Numbered from the stretch's first letter, positions 9,079 through 21,077 are shown. The stretch is 64,000 bases of DNA from Beta vulgaris subsp. vulgaris (GCF_026745355.1 NC_079206.1:39056779-39120778), one strand, 5' to 3'. Numbers and translations are program-made. Notes: generated from the letters alone by a model not told the origin.

Positions 9079-12000
9079 GGCCTCCCTTTGCTAATCCTGG
9101 CCTTCATTGACATCGCTTAATGGACTTTATACTCATGTTGGGCGCTTATGTTGATGTCAGATTAAACCTTTTGAGGTTTAATTCAATGTACCAAATTAAA
9201 TGTTACTTGACATCTAAAAATGGTAGTAACAAATTACCCCTTGATTTGTGGAGTGATGTACTCAACATTACACAAATTAGGAGCAAAGAGGGACTATCTA
9301 ATGATTGTCGCCAATACTATCTAGTCAAATTCTGAATGTAACTTCTTGGTCAATAAACGCTCTTTTAGGATGACTTAACTTAGTTGAGATGAATAACCTT
9401 TCATGTATTCCTTCCTTGTACTTTCTAGCCATCATGAAATCCATTAAGAAAGTTTCTTCAAGATGCGCACTTACAAGGTTATTTTGTGATAACCAATAAG
9501 ATTTACATAATAGGTCATCAGATCATACCAAATCTGACATGGACATTTATATTGTACTACATCTCTTGATAATAACCCATCCACCATTCTATAGTCTTTT
9601 ACTTTCTTTTTAGTTCCTTTAACAAAGAGCTTTTTCAGATATCTCCAAGGAATGTTAGATTTCTATACCTCTTATGTGATGACTTTTCCCAATGATTTGC
9701 AAACTAAAAGACATGATCGCTATCTCAAGGAATATTTAGTTTCCATACCAAATCTTTGATGACTTTGCCTCGTGATTTGAAAACTAGAAGAGATGTCTCC
9801 CTTTGCTAATGTTGACCTCCGTTGACTTCGCTTAATGGACTTCATACTGATGTTGGACCCTTATGTTGATGCCAGATTAAAACTTTTTAAGTTTCATTCA
9901 ATGTACCATAATAAATGTTACTTGACATCTAAAATTGGAAGTAACAAATAACCCCCTTGATTTGTTGAGTGATGTACTCAACACCACACAAATTTTGAGC
10001 AAAAAAGGACTATCTAATGATTGTAGCCAATATCATCCAGTAACATTCTGAATATGACTTCTTCCATTGTTCTAAGGTGACTGGTAAATAAACGCTCTTT
10101 TAGAATGACTGAAGTTAGTTGAGAAGAATAACCCTTCATGTATTCCTTCCCCGTTCTTTCTAGCCATTGCAAAATCCATTAAAAACATTTCTTCAAGATG
10201 GGCACTACAAGGTTATTTGGTGATAACCAACAAGATTTACATCATAGGTAATGAGATAATACGAAATCTGACATGGACATTTATATTGTACTACATCTCT
10301 TGATGATGAACCATCCACCATTTTATAGACTTTTACTTTCTTTTAAGTTCCTTTAACAAAGACCTTTTCAGATATCTCCAAGAAATGTTAGGTTTCCATA
10401 CCTCTTCTGTAATGACTTTGCCTCATGATTCGCAAACTAGAAGAGATGTCCCCATCTCATGGAATGTTTAGTTTCCATACCTCTTCTGTGATGACTTTAC
10501 CCCATAATTTGCAAACTAGAAAAGATGTTTCCCTTTGCTATTTTTCACCTCCGTTGAATTCGCTTAATGGACCTTATACTCATGTTGGGCCCTTATATTA
10601 ATGTCAGGTTAAACCTTTGAGGTTTAATTCTATGTACCATAATAAATGTTACTTAACATCTAAAAATGGTAGTAACAAATTACCACCCTGATTTGTGGAG
10701 TGATGTACTCAACACTAAACAAATTAGGAGAAAAGAGGGACTATCCAATGATTGTAGCCAACACCATCTAGTCAAATTCTGAATGTGACTTCTTCCATTG
10801 TTCTAAGTGGTCAATAAACGCTCTTTTAGGATGACTGATCTTAGTTGAGATGAATAACCTTTCATGTATTCATTACCCGTACTTTCTAGCCATTGTGAAA
10901 TCTATTAAGAAAGTTTCTTCAAGATGCGCACTTACAAGGTTATTTGGTGATAACAACCAGATTTAGATCATAGGTCATGAGATCATACAAAATCTGACAT
11001 GGACATTAATATTGTACTACATCTCTTGATGCTGACCCATCCACCATTTTATAGACTTCTACTTTCTTTTTAGTTCCTTTAACAAAGAGCTTTTTCAGAT
11101 ATCTCCAAGGAATGCTAGGTTTCCATACCTCTTCTGTGATGACTTTGACCCATGATTTGCAAAGTAGAATAAATGTCGCCATATTAAGGGACGTTTAGTT
11201 TCCATACCTCTTCTATGATGGCTTTACCCCATGATTTGCAAACTAGAAAAGAGGTCTCCCTTTGCTGATCTTGACCTCCGTTGACTTTGCTTAATGGACT
11301 TTATACTAATGTTGGTCCTTTAGAGCATGTATAATGGGTTGGCTTTAGGTTGGTCTAGCAAAAAGTAAAGCTAGCTTTACTTAGTTTTGCTATTGGGGCA
11401 ATTGGCCCTTGGAGTTGGTTGGTCTGGATTTCCAGACTAACATCACCTCGGATTGAGTGCACAAGACCAATAATTCTCCAATGGTAGCACGCCACTTGGC
11501 ATTTTTTGTCTACAACACTCTTCCCTTTAATTTGCAACGTTCTAAATTTTGTAATGTTAATAAAAAAAAATTAGCTTATTATTTTTTTAAAAAAATTACA
11601 ATAACGCGTATAAAATATTTTTATCTATAAATTGAGTCCAAATTTCATATATATTTTACCAAACTTCTTCCAAGCCTATTTTTCTAATTACTCTCTCCTA
11701 CCTATATTACTTATACTAAGCCAATATTATGGATTAAAATAATCCTAACTACTCCAAACTAATCCAAACCACCCAAAAAATTCACATCTCACTAAAATTT
11801 CATGTATGTATGTTTTTTAAATTTTCTATCTTATGTATGTGTCCCATTTTTTAATTTATAATGTCAAGTTAACGTAATCTAATTTAACGTAAGCTAATTA
11901 GCTAATTTAATTTAACTTAAGCTAATTAACTTGTAACGTAATTTAATTTATCGTAATTAATTTAACGTAATCTAATTAGTTTTCATGAATTGAAATCATC

Positions 12001-14254
12001 ATATAAAAATACAAGTAGAAGAAGAGAGAGAATATTGTGGGTTTGGTAAAAGTAGGAGAGAGAAATAGAAAAACCAAGTAAGACCAACCAAACCATTGTG
12101 AGAAAAAAAAGATGAGTTGGTGGGACTTTTAGTGGGATGTGAGGTGTAAGAAGGAGGAAAGGAGAGAGAAAAAAAAAACTCAAAAACCATTTAAGACCAA
12201 CCCACCCATTGTACATGCTCTTATGTTGATGCCAGATCAAACCTTTTGAGGTTTAATTCAATGTACCATAATAAATGTTACTTGACATCTAAAAATGGTA
12301 GTAACAAATTAGCCCCCTATTAGTAGAGTGATGTACTCAACACCACACAAATTATGAGCAACGAGGGACTATCTAATGATTGTAGCTAATATCATTCAGT
12401 AACCATTTGAATGTGACTTGTTATAAGTTGGTTAATAAACGATCTTTTACGATGGCTGGACTTAGTTGAAAAGAAAAACCTTTCATGTATTCCTTTTCCG
12501 TTCTTTCTAACCATTGTGAAATCCGTGAAATAAGTTTCTTTAAGATGGGCACTTACAAGGTTATCTGGTGATAACCAACAAGATTTACATCATAGGTCAT
12601 GAAATCACACCAAATCTTACATGCCAGTTATATTGTACTACATCTCTTGATGATGACCCATCCACCATTCTATAGACTTTTACTTTCTTTTAAGTTCCTT
12701 TAACAAAGAGCTTTTTCATATATCTCCAGGGAATGTTAGGTTTCCAAACCTCTTCTGTGATGACTTTCCCATATGATTTGCAAACTAGAAGAGATGTCGC
12801 CATGTCCAAAGAATGTTGGGTTTCCATACCTCTTCTGTGATGACTTTAACCAATTATTTGCAAACTAAAAGAGGTGCCTCCCTTTGCTAATCTTGACGTT
12901 GACTTCGCTTAATGGACTTTATACTTATGTTGGACCCTTTTGTTCATGTTAGATTAAACCTTTTGAGGTTTAATTTAATGTACCACAATAAATGTTACTT
13001 GACATCTAAAAGTGATACTAATAAATTACCCACCTGAATTATGGAGTGATGTACTCAACACCACACAAATTATGAGAAAAGAGGGACTATGTAATTATTG
13101 TAGCAAACATCATCTAGTAACATTAAATGAGACTTCTTCCATCGTTCTAATGTGGTCATTAAACGCACTTTTAAGAATGACTGAACTTAGTTGAGAAGAA
13201 TAACCTTTCAAGTATTCCTTCCCCGTACTTTCTAATCATCATCAAATCTAATACGAAGTTTCTTCAAGATGCGCATTTAGAAGGTTATTTGGTGATAACC
13301 AACAAGATTTACATCGTAGGTCATGAGATCATACCAAATCTTACATGCACATTAATATTGTACTACATCTCTTAATGATGACCCATCCACCATTCTATAG
13401 ACTTTTACTTTCTTTTGTAGTTTCTTTAACAAAGAGCTTTTTCATATATCTCCAAGGAATGTTAGGTTTCCATACCTATTTGGTGATGACTTTTTCCCAT
13501 GATTTGCAAACTAGAAGAGATGTGCCCATCTCCAAGGAATATTGGGTTTCCATACCTCTTCTGTGATGACTTTACCCCATGGTTTGCTAACTAAAAGAGA
13601 TGTCTCCCTTTGCTATTCTTGACCTCCGTTGACTTCGCTTAATGGACTTTATACTTATGTTGGGCCATTTTCTTGATGCTAAATTAAACCTTTTGAGGTT
13701 AAATTCAATGTACCATTATAAATGTTACTTGACATCTAAAAATGGTAGTAACAAATTACCCCCTGATTTGTGGAGTGAAGTACTCATCACCACACAGATT
13801 ATGAGAAAAGAAGGACTATCTAATGATTGTAGCCAATATCACCTATTAACATTCTGAATGAGACTTTTCCATTGTTCTAATGTGGTCAATAAACGCTCTT
13901 TTAGAATGATTGAACTTAGTTGAGAAGAATAACCTTTCATGTATTCCTTCCCCGTTCTTTTGATGCATTGTGAAATCCATTAAGAAGGTTTCTTCAAGAT
14001 GCGCACTTACAAGGTTATTTGGTGACAACTAATAATATTTACATCATAGGTCATGAGATCATACCAAATCTGACATTCACATTTATATTGTACTACATCT
14101 CTTGATGATGAACCATCCATCATTCTATAGAGTTTTACTTACTTTATAGTTCCTTTAATAAAGAGCTTTTTCAGATATCTCCAAGGAATGCTAGGTTTCC
14201 ATACCTCTTCTATGATGACATTACCCCATGATTTGCAAACTAGAAGAGATGTCA
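9079..14254. repeat. Tandem array, six copies of a unit of about 725 bp, F-box-gene derived
   Basis: The landmark TCCCTTTGCT recurs at about 9082, 9801, 10529, 11258, 12871 and 13607. Spacings are about 720, 728, 729, 712 (after subtracting the MITE) and 735 bp. The last copy is about 650 bp because it lacks one sub-repeat. Each unit holds two adjacent copies of an 80-bp sub-repeat (CTCCAAGGAATGTTAGGTTT to GATTTGCAAACTAGAAGAGA). On the minus strand the sub-repeat encodes versions of SLLVCKSWGNVIIEEVWKPS and IPWRYLKKLF, the same peptide as the F-box-like gene at 14139-14498, with which the array is continuous. Downstream in each unit a reading like VQYKCPCQIWYDLMTY also matches the F-box-like paralogue at 14690-15472. 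Stops and frame changes in the copies argue against translation. Copies differ by scattered substitutions and small indels. Confidence 0.85.
11323..12220. mobile_element. Harbinger-type MITE inserted in the fourth tandem repeat unit, 898 bp
   Basis: The left end reads GAGCATGTATAATGGGTTGG and the right end CCCATTGTACATGCTC, matching inverted repeats that open with GAGCATGTA. TTA is duplicated at 11320-11322 and 12221-12223. Sister array units read ...CCCTTATGTTGATG... across the site without the insert, so they supply the empty site. The interior includes runs of AT-rich repeats near 11870-11980 and no transposase. Confidence 0.9.
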
Positions 14255-14498
14255 CCTGGTCGGTCCTTTCCAGCTTTGAGAATATCAATTGTTTCATGAG
14301 ATCTAGATTGGACCCTATTTGGAAGGCCTTAGATTCTCTTGTATACTCCAGGTCCTGCTGCATGACAGGATCATTTCCAATGTATTTTTGGATAGAGGAG
14401 ATCCATTTGGTGGATTCATTCTTAATAAATTTATCGTTATCTCTAGATATGACATTCAATGCCTTATGATGATTTGAGCATGTTGATGGATATGACAT
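14139..14498 (-). pseudogene. F-box-like protein fragment, gene adjoining the tandem array
   Basis: A 119-codon open frame contains NLDLMKQLIFSKLERTDQVT followed by SLLVCKSWGNVIIEEVW. The pattern (hydrophobic L-L-x-x-I-x-x-x-L, then L-V-C-K-S-W) is that of a plant F-box motif, which binds Skp1-type adaptors in SCF ubiquitin ligases. The recognition is by pattern only, so an unrelated helical repeat remains possible. The segment before it (FIKNESTKWISSIQKYIG) matches FIINERARWAEKIEQVF in the paralogue at 14690-15472. A consensus splice donor (GTAAGT on the minus strand, 14137-14142) follows the WRYLKKLF block, suggesting an exon end there. The tandem array begins within this exon: the region after about 14254 on the minus strand is the amplified part. 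Confidence 0.5.
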
Positions 14499-14689
14499 AT
14501 TCTATGGAGCATATTGGTGGCACATGGGAAGATATGTGTAATCCATTTTCATTTAAGTTTAGAATCTTTTGGAGATCACGCATATATATAAAGATTTAGA
14601 TGCTTCAATCGTCCAATAATTCTTTCCTAACTGCCTCATTTCATGGGAAACTAGAGACACTTTAGGGAGTGTAATTAGTCGAATCATAA

Positions 14690-15472
14690 TAAAACAAATA
14701 TATTATTGATAAGATTACCATTTGAGGTAACTTGTTTACATTCTTCTTATGATATATCTTTATGAAGATAGAGTCATTAATGACATTATAACTGAAAACA
14801 CTTGCATCTAGAGGCAACATTGGGAAATGTTTCCTACTCATTGTCTTTACCATAGCCTTGTATTCGCTGGCTTTTAATTCGCGCCCAATACTGCTCCTAG
14901 AAACTCCAAATTAGTATCCATCTTCAGGGGAGTAATTGAACCCAACCTCGAAGAGATTCCTTTGGTAACTATTATCCCAAGCATATCTCCTATAGATCAT
15001 CGCAACATACATCCAAGAAAAGCAGCGTTCTTGGACCAATAGCTTCCAGAGTTCACACATGCATTTAAAGTGAACTAATTTCCCCTCATGATCATCTTGA
15101 CCCTTTTTCATTCTAACACTTTGAGGGAGGACTGGGTATAAGAAGGAATTAGACACTTCGCATATGTCTAGTTCATCATCTGAGGTATTGGGAAGTTGAA
15201 GATGGTGGAGACCTCCTTACCCCACTTTTTACAAACTATTAGAAGTTTGTCTTGTGATTTCTCTTCCAATTTAGGTCATATATGGGTGGATAAGAGGTCT
15301 ATATTAGAATCGACCTTTGTAGTGCTCGATCTTACTAGTTTCAGATCTCTTGGCTCCACTATGTGTTCATCGTCAAACACCTGTTCAATTTTCTCTGCCC
15401 ATCTGGCTCTCTCATTTATAATGAAAGATCCCATGTATTCTTCTATGCCATTTAGGCGAAACGATGATTAAA
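14690..15472 (-). pseudogene. F-box-like paralogue, broken
   Basis: The minus strand reads LNGIEEYMGSFIINERARWA, KIEQVFDDEHIVEPRDL, then NIDLLSTHI, a stop, and PKLEEKSQDKLLIVCKKWGK. After one frameshift it continues DDELDICEVSNSFLYPVLPQ, VRMKKGQDDHEGKLVHFKCM and CELWKLLVQERCFSWMYVAM, and after another stop GVSRSSIGRELKASEYKAMV. The LLIVCKKWG segment aligns with LLVCKSWG of the neighbour at 14139-14498. VHFKCMCELWKLLV aligns with VQYKCPCQIWYDLM in the array units. So this is a diverged duplicate of the gene that gave rise to the array. It has two stops and at least one frameshift. A role as an SCF substrate receptor would be an inference from the F-box-like pattern only. Confidence 0.5.
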
Positions 15473-16028
15473 ACAATCATCATTAAACTTAGCTGCCATG
15501 TTTTTATATGCCTCATTATTCATTTTGATTTTTTGAAATGAAAATGTGATGCTAGTACGCTATGACTAAGTCTCTTTAAATAATCAGCCAATTTGTTCAA
15601 CGATTATTTTTTTAATAACTTATGGGGCTAGCTAATAATTAAATACTTTTAACCGCTTTTGAAGAAGTTTTTTAAGACTTTTCTTTAATTATCATTTGTT
15701 TTAAAATTATCATTTTATTGATAAGTCTAAAATAAATATACAATTTTTTTAGGCGTTTGTGCTTAAACTTACTTCCTTGGGTTTATTGTTCATTTTATGA
15801 ACAATGATATTCAAGCCCACAATTTTTAATATGATCTGGAGGTATATTCAAAAATTGACATGATAAAACATACTTCGTTAGTGAAATAATATTGCTCAAT
15901 TATGACATATCTTTAAGAAGATATTTATTAATTAATTGAATTTAAATAGATACATAGTTTCCTAAGGTAGATACAAACTACGCACTATTACTAAGACATT
16001 TGACATGCTGCTTGATCTATCAAGCACA
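15473..16028. other. Spacer between broken F-box-like and unrecognised ORFs
   Basis: The sequence is AT-rich with no open frame of note and no terminal repeats. I see nothing assignable in it. Confidence 0.4.
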
Positions 16029-16609
16029 GAGATGGGCGAAACTGATGGTGATTTGTGGCTCCTCATTTTCATCAACATCAGGATCCTTATCATCTAAGTA
16101 ATAGGGATGCCTCCTTCCAATAAGCGTTCTTGCCACAAAAGACAAGTACACTTGCGCTATATGAGTTTTTTGAAACTCATATTTTCGTCCATTTGGATTA
16201 CCCGATATTTTCTGTTGAATACACCTAAGTTACCTTCAAAAATTATAGACCTGCGGTATTTCAACGTGAGTTCAGGGGGAAAGGATTGTTTTGCGTAGCA
16301 TTCTCCTCAAGTTTTGCAAAAGTTAAATAATTTTAGCCACTCACCTTTTTCCATCTTTGGCCACTGGTTCGGCGCTAGGAAATCCACATCACTTCCCACG
16401 ATAGTAGCAATAGACACTTGCTCCTTTAAATCTCCAGATTGGAGCTTTGGATTCCTTCCAAAGATCTTTATAATTTTGGACTGCCACTTTTTCATCTCCT
16501 CTTCTTTGAATTCCTCCCAGACATCTTGTATTATGCCTCTATTAAATCGATGCCTCCAACATTCCCTAGGAAAGGGTAAGGGGGAGACTTGTTGATTGTC
16601 AATACTCAA
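16029..16609 (-). pseudogene. Unrecognised plant protein, broken open frame
   Basis: The frame reads SIDNQQVSPLPFPRECWRHR, FNRGIIQDVWEEFKEEEMKK and later QWPKMEKGEWLKLFNFCKT, then a stop. It continues GECYAKQSFPPELTLKYRRS and FEGNLGVFNRKYRVIQMDEN. After a frameshift near 16165 it gives AQVYLSFVARTLIGRRHPYY and an acidic end DDKDPDVDENEEPQITISFA, stopping at about 16029. The composition looks like real protein, not chance. No in-frame ATG precedes it, although a TATAAATA box lies upstream on this strand at about 16676. I do not recognise the family. It lies on the same strand and next to the F-box-like genes and may be part of the same duplicated locus. Confidence 0.4.
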
Positions 16610-16679
16610 GGATTTTTGGGTTTCGATGGTAAACCAAAGTATTGGGAGTGAAAAATCTCAGAGTTAGAATAATGTATTT

Positions 16680-17309
16680 ATAATACACCTATCATAACTA
16701 TCATCCCTATTTTTTAGGATACATGACGCGTTTGATGTTATCTTTTTAGATAACGTGTCACATATTTTCGTAACTAACCTTAACCACTTCAAGTTAAGGC
16801 CTTAGTGGCTAAAATGGGCCTGCCTATCAGCCCGTCAATGTGTCATTTAACTTCTGGAAATTGCCATTAGTGGCGGGTGAAGTTGGACGATAATCATTAC
16901 CTTTTGAATTAACGTTTTCTATCTCATTAATTTGTTTTTTAGAGATTTAGTCCCCCAAGACATTTCATCTTTTATCATTTTAATTTTGGCCGTTGAATTT
17001 GCATTATTTGATTTCACGATTTATCTTGGATTAACACATTAATTTAAACAATTTTGATTAATCATAATAAATGAATAAATAATGTAAACACAAGATAAAA
17101 CAATGGAAATTCGGATAAAATTTAGAAATTAAAATTTCATTAATTAAAATTTTCTACAGCGTGGGATCAAAATTTTAGAATAAAGATTTACAATTTTTTG
17201 CTTAAAATTTTTGAATTACGAACTATAGGCCTACAAATCTACGGTGTCCCTTAGAGACCGTGGTTTGTCGCCATCAGTCCTATTCAGAGGTGGTCTCTTG
17301 ATGGAGACC
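16680..17309. other. AT-rich intergenic stretch
   Basis: No gene is seen. A short inverted pair (TTAGAGACC near 17252 and GGTCTCTTG near 17291) sits just before the truncated LTR at 17310 and may mark the breakpoint or an unrelated insertion. Confidence 0.3.
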
Positions 17310-17882
17310 ATTAGTAGTATTTTTTATGGCTTAGAGAGGAAAGCCATGTCTATACCTTTTTTTTTTTATTATGGTTTAAAGTTGTTCGATATTTGGATTG
17401 AATTAGAGTAATTCTTTTTGATTTGTTATGCTTGTTTGATTCACGTAATTGCGCAATATCATGAGTTATGTTTAGCTAATAGGAGTTAGAATCGAAGATC
17501 ATATTTATTAGAGGCATGTTACAATAGGTAGGTTTGATTATGTTGAGCGACTGTACTGGCATATGTTGATCTAAGAGTTGTTAAACCCCGACCGTAGGCT
17601 TAACGAAATACTCTTTTGAATTATATTGTAGTGATTAAATTGGTATAATCATGGTGTACCGATCGGTAGCCCTATGTTTTTAATTATGTGATAAACTACC
17701 TTCTTTTTGTGTTCTAGCTTATTCTAGTTTACTTGTTAATTATTCAATCAAATTCCTCTCTTGAATTTGTTAGATAATTAAGCACAAATTTATAGAACTC
17801 ATCTCCATGTGGGTCGACCTGTATTACCACTTTCTGCTAAACTGACACCGTGCACTTGCGGTATATATTTTAAAACCCATCA
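17310..17882 (+). repeat. 5'-truncated LTR of the Athila-like element
   Basis: It corresponds to roughly the last 600 bp of the 34906-36205 LTR and ends AAAACCCATCA just before the PBS. Homology is lost to the left of about 17310. Confidence 0.8.
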
Positions 17883-17888
17883 AGTCTT

Positions 17889-17905
17889 TGGCGCCGTTGT
17901 CGGGG
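17889..17905 (+). other. Primer-binding site, Athila type
   Basis: TGGCGCCGTTGTCGGGG lies 6 bp after the LTR. It has one mismatch to TGGCGCCGTTGCCGGGG, the site I know from Athila-like elements (thought to pair with an aspartate tRNA). Confidence 0.85.
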
Positions 17906-18127
17906 TGACGACTAGTTTTTATAGCTTTTTGATTGATTATTTGAATTATTTCTTCAGTCTCATTGGAACTTCAAGTTAAAATTGAAGCAATTTCACTACA
18001 CATTTTTTCTTTATTTCTTTTGTGGCCGGGTCTAAAAGAGCAGGAACTCCAATTTCAACTAATTATGTTCTTGAGAAAACCCTACGATAACTCATGAATA
18101 AACAATAGAAGAAGCAATATTATAATT

Positions 18128-20606
18128 TGTAACACCCCGATAATTCTCTCTTTCTAGAAAATACTTTTATAATAAACCTTAGAGAATTACCCAGGCATTA
18201 TTGCCCGTGTGACAACGTTTCGGCTTACTCAGAATTTTGCAGTGGAAAACAACTTACTAAAAACAACTTTATTAAAACTTATGAAATCGATAACAATATT
18301 TGAAACTAAAACACACCAACTTAAAAACTAATGTCTGAAAACACATGTTCTTACGAAAGCACTTAAATTGTCCTAGGAATATTATGAGTCTCTCCATTCC
18401 AGATTCCCAATGAGATGCATCTGCGAACCTGTAATGTCAATGCTTTCTCGACTCTGCTCCCCCGAAGGATCACCACAGGATCAATAGGCAAAGCCATGAT
18501 CACACACACAGACAAGCACGTAATCAGCAAAGCTGAGTACTACATATCAAAAATAAATAATCCTAAACATGATACTACAAAAATAACTTGCAGGGATAAC
18601 TAATAATATAAGCATATAATAATCTGCAGACAACTTTTATCGAACTAGACTCTAAACATTATTTCTTCCTTTAAATGGAATAGTTATTGGACGAGTTGAC
18701 TTATCTAAAAATATGAAATATGGGAGCTACCACATATTCCAAAAATGACCTGCGATATCATGAACCTTTGAACTGAAAGAGATGATGGTGATGAATCCAT
18801 TCCTAGAAAAGCCATGGGCTACCACCATGTACTCCAACCCTTAGTGTCCAACTCTAGATGTGCACCAGTCTAAAGTCTATAACTTATTCTCGTTTCTCTT
18901 TAAGTTAAATATATTTTATTACTTGTGTTGACACAACAAACAAGCAACACATAACTAATACTCAAACAATCATAACAGAATCTCTTTTTATCTTTGGATT
19001 AACAAGTGATCACAACTCATCAACCAAGACTCTTTAACCTCCTTTTTATACTTTACTAACTTACTTGTTGAACCTAGCCAACAATAAACTTTACCTTTAT
19101 ATAGGTATAACTTGTAACTTACCAAATAAGGTCCACGGTCCTTATAAGATAATAAATAATACTCAAAGAATACATGTAAGACATGATTCACTTTAACTTA
19201 TATTAATCCACTCACGAATTAATAAATAAACTTGCATCAACCTTCCATACAAACATTTATAATCATAATCACTTCTAGATCACATGTAGCACACAAGCAT
19301 ATAACATGTAAAAATAATTCCAGTAATCATATAAATGAACAAATAGAGTCCTATACATGATACTAATAAATAAAATACTCTTAGAGCATGTTTCTAAATC
19401 ACCTAGCACGTGGACGACGTACGTACCTTGTATAAACCAATCGGTAGGCCACTTTTACTCGCTAAAAGTCTCCTACAATGAAATCTCCGCCTAGAAAATA
19501 AAGTAATGAAAATGAATATCTCGAACTAAAAATTACAGCAACTTTAAAACGATCAAAACCCCTTAAACGTGTTTTAAAATCGTTTTTACGTACCAAACTT
19601 TCGTTATTTTAATCCCTAGTATAGTACAACTATTCTAGTGATTAAAAATCCTTTAAAACTCTCTAAATACTTATTTTCTGAAATTACAGCACTTATAATA
19701 TTTAATAAATCTTCTGAAAATATATTCAATATATATAAAATTACGTACTAAGTAAATCTCATGATATATACTTTATATATATAGTTTCTAGTAATTAAAA
19801 ACCCTAAAAACTATAAATTTCATGATAAAAACTAAAAATAACTTAACATAATAAATCTGAAATTTATTATAATAATATTCATGATACCGAAAATTATGTA
19901 CATAATAAAAAGTAATTTAATTCATAAACATGATAATAATAATATAATAACATAAAAACTAGTATTTAATGGAATCTTAGAGAGGAAGAAAGAAAACAAC
20001 CACAACAATGGGGAAAAGAGGGCGCGGACAGCAGTGGCAGCAACAGGGACCGGCGCAGCAATTTCGGTTCTTGAAAAGATTTGTACGTTTTTTGTTGAAC
20101 AAGAAACGTTACTTGAAGAAGAAGAAACGAATTTTTGAGAGAGAACCGAAGGAAAACGACGCACAAGGAGGAGAGAGAGAATCACGTGAGAAGAGAAGGA
20201 AATAAAGTGTAGGGTGAAATTATTTTGGGTTTTTAGGATATTTATATAAAGGCTTTTACTTGTGGGCTTAGGAAAAGAGATTTTAATTAATGAAACTTGA
20301 TGACTAATAAGATGGGCTATTAAATTTAGTCATCAAATGATCTTTCCCTTTTTATCACTTTTTGGGCTTTCGATTCCATTAACTTCCTTTTCAATATACT
20401 TTTAATATTTAAAACTCTTATTAAAACATGCTTAATTAAAATATTTCAAATTTTATTAAGCTATGAAAAATAATTTCAGTTGACTTTTAAAATAGTCAAC
20501 CCTTTTTAAAAGTCAAATCATTTTCCAAACTCATTTGGATTTAAATATAACTACATAAATACTTTAATATATTTATGAAAATTCTTTAAAATTGTGGGGG
20601 ATTACA
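18128..20606 (-). repeat. 3' LTR of the chromovirus, 2479 bp
   Basis: It starts TGTAACACCCCGATAATTCT and ends GGGGGATTACA on the plus strand. It is nearly co-linear with 26941-29475. Open frames inside it (for example 20008-20205) are not genes. Confidence 0.95.
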
Positions 20607-20622
20607 GTCTACCCCCCTTAAA
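20607..20622 (-). other. Polypurine tract of the chromovirus
   Basis: The minus strand reads AAGGGGGGTAGAC directly before the TGTAATCC that begins the 3' LTR. This is the expected place for priming plus-strand DNA synthesis. Confidence 0.8.
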
Positions 20623-20885
20623 AGAAGTTTCGTCCCGAAACTTACACAAAATCCTCGTACTTTCGAAAGTTTGAACTCAACATTTCGAAAACTTTTGAAG
20701 AAAGATAGTGCCTCTTGTGCACTTTCCCATTTTTAAAACACTTATGTTACTTATGAACACTTTTCTTATGCGGAGACTCTACTTCTTTTGCACTAACATG
20801 TGCAAATTGCCCGACATAGGCATACATATGCATGAAAATCTCATAAAAATAGACAAAAGCGCGAAATTTATCGCATTCTACCCCC

Positions 20886-21077
20886 TTAAAGAAAACGAGT
20901 TACGCCCTCGTAACTCACCTCAAGGAATAGGTCTGGATACTTTTTCTTCATATCATCTTCGGCTTCCCACGTTGCCTCTTCTGACTCGTGGTTAGACCAA
21001 AGAACTTTGACAATATGAACATCCTTGTTGCGTACTACGCACTTTCCTGTCGAGAATCTTGACAGGTCTTTCCTCAT
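20886..21077 (-). pseudogene. Chromodomain at the C-terminus of chromovirus integrase
   Basis: The reading VLWSNHESEEATWEAEDDMK followed by KKYPDLF is the chromodomain signature at the end of chromovirus integrases. It helps direct integration to chromatin with particular histone marks. The segment is open, but it is separated from the integrase core by frame changes between 21077 and 21320. One such open segment there (MRFGKKGKLSAKYVGPYEIL) is the GPY/F module that precedes the chromodomain. Confidence 0.85.

Noticed and set aside
9079..14254. Centromeric-type satellite
   Set aside because: The unit is too long and variable, has only six copies, and is contiguous with gene-like sequence.
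15196..15471. 91-codon plus-strand ORF
   Set aside because: It is antisense to the F-box-like paralogue, whose minus-strand reading aligns with its neighbour.
20008..20205. 65-residue basic ORF in the chromovirus LTR
   Set aside because: It lies wholly inside an LTR, overlaps minus-strand frames and is broken in the sister LTR at 28840-29070.
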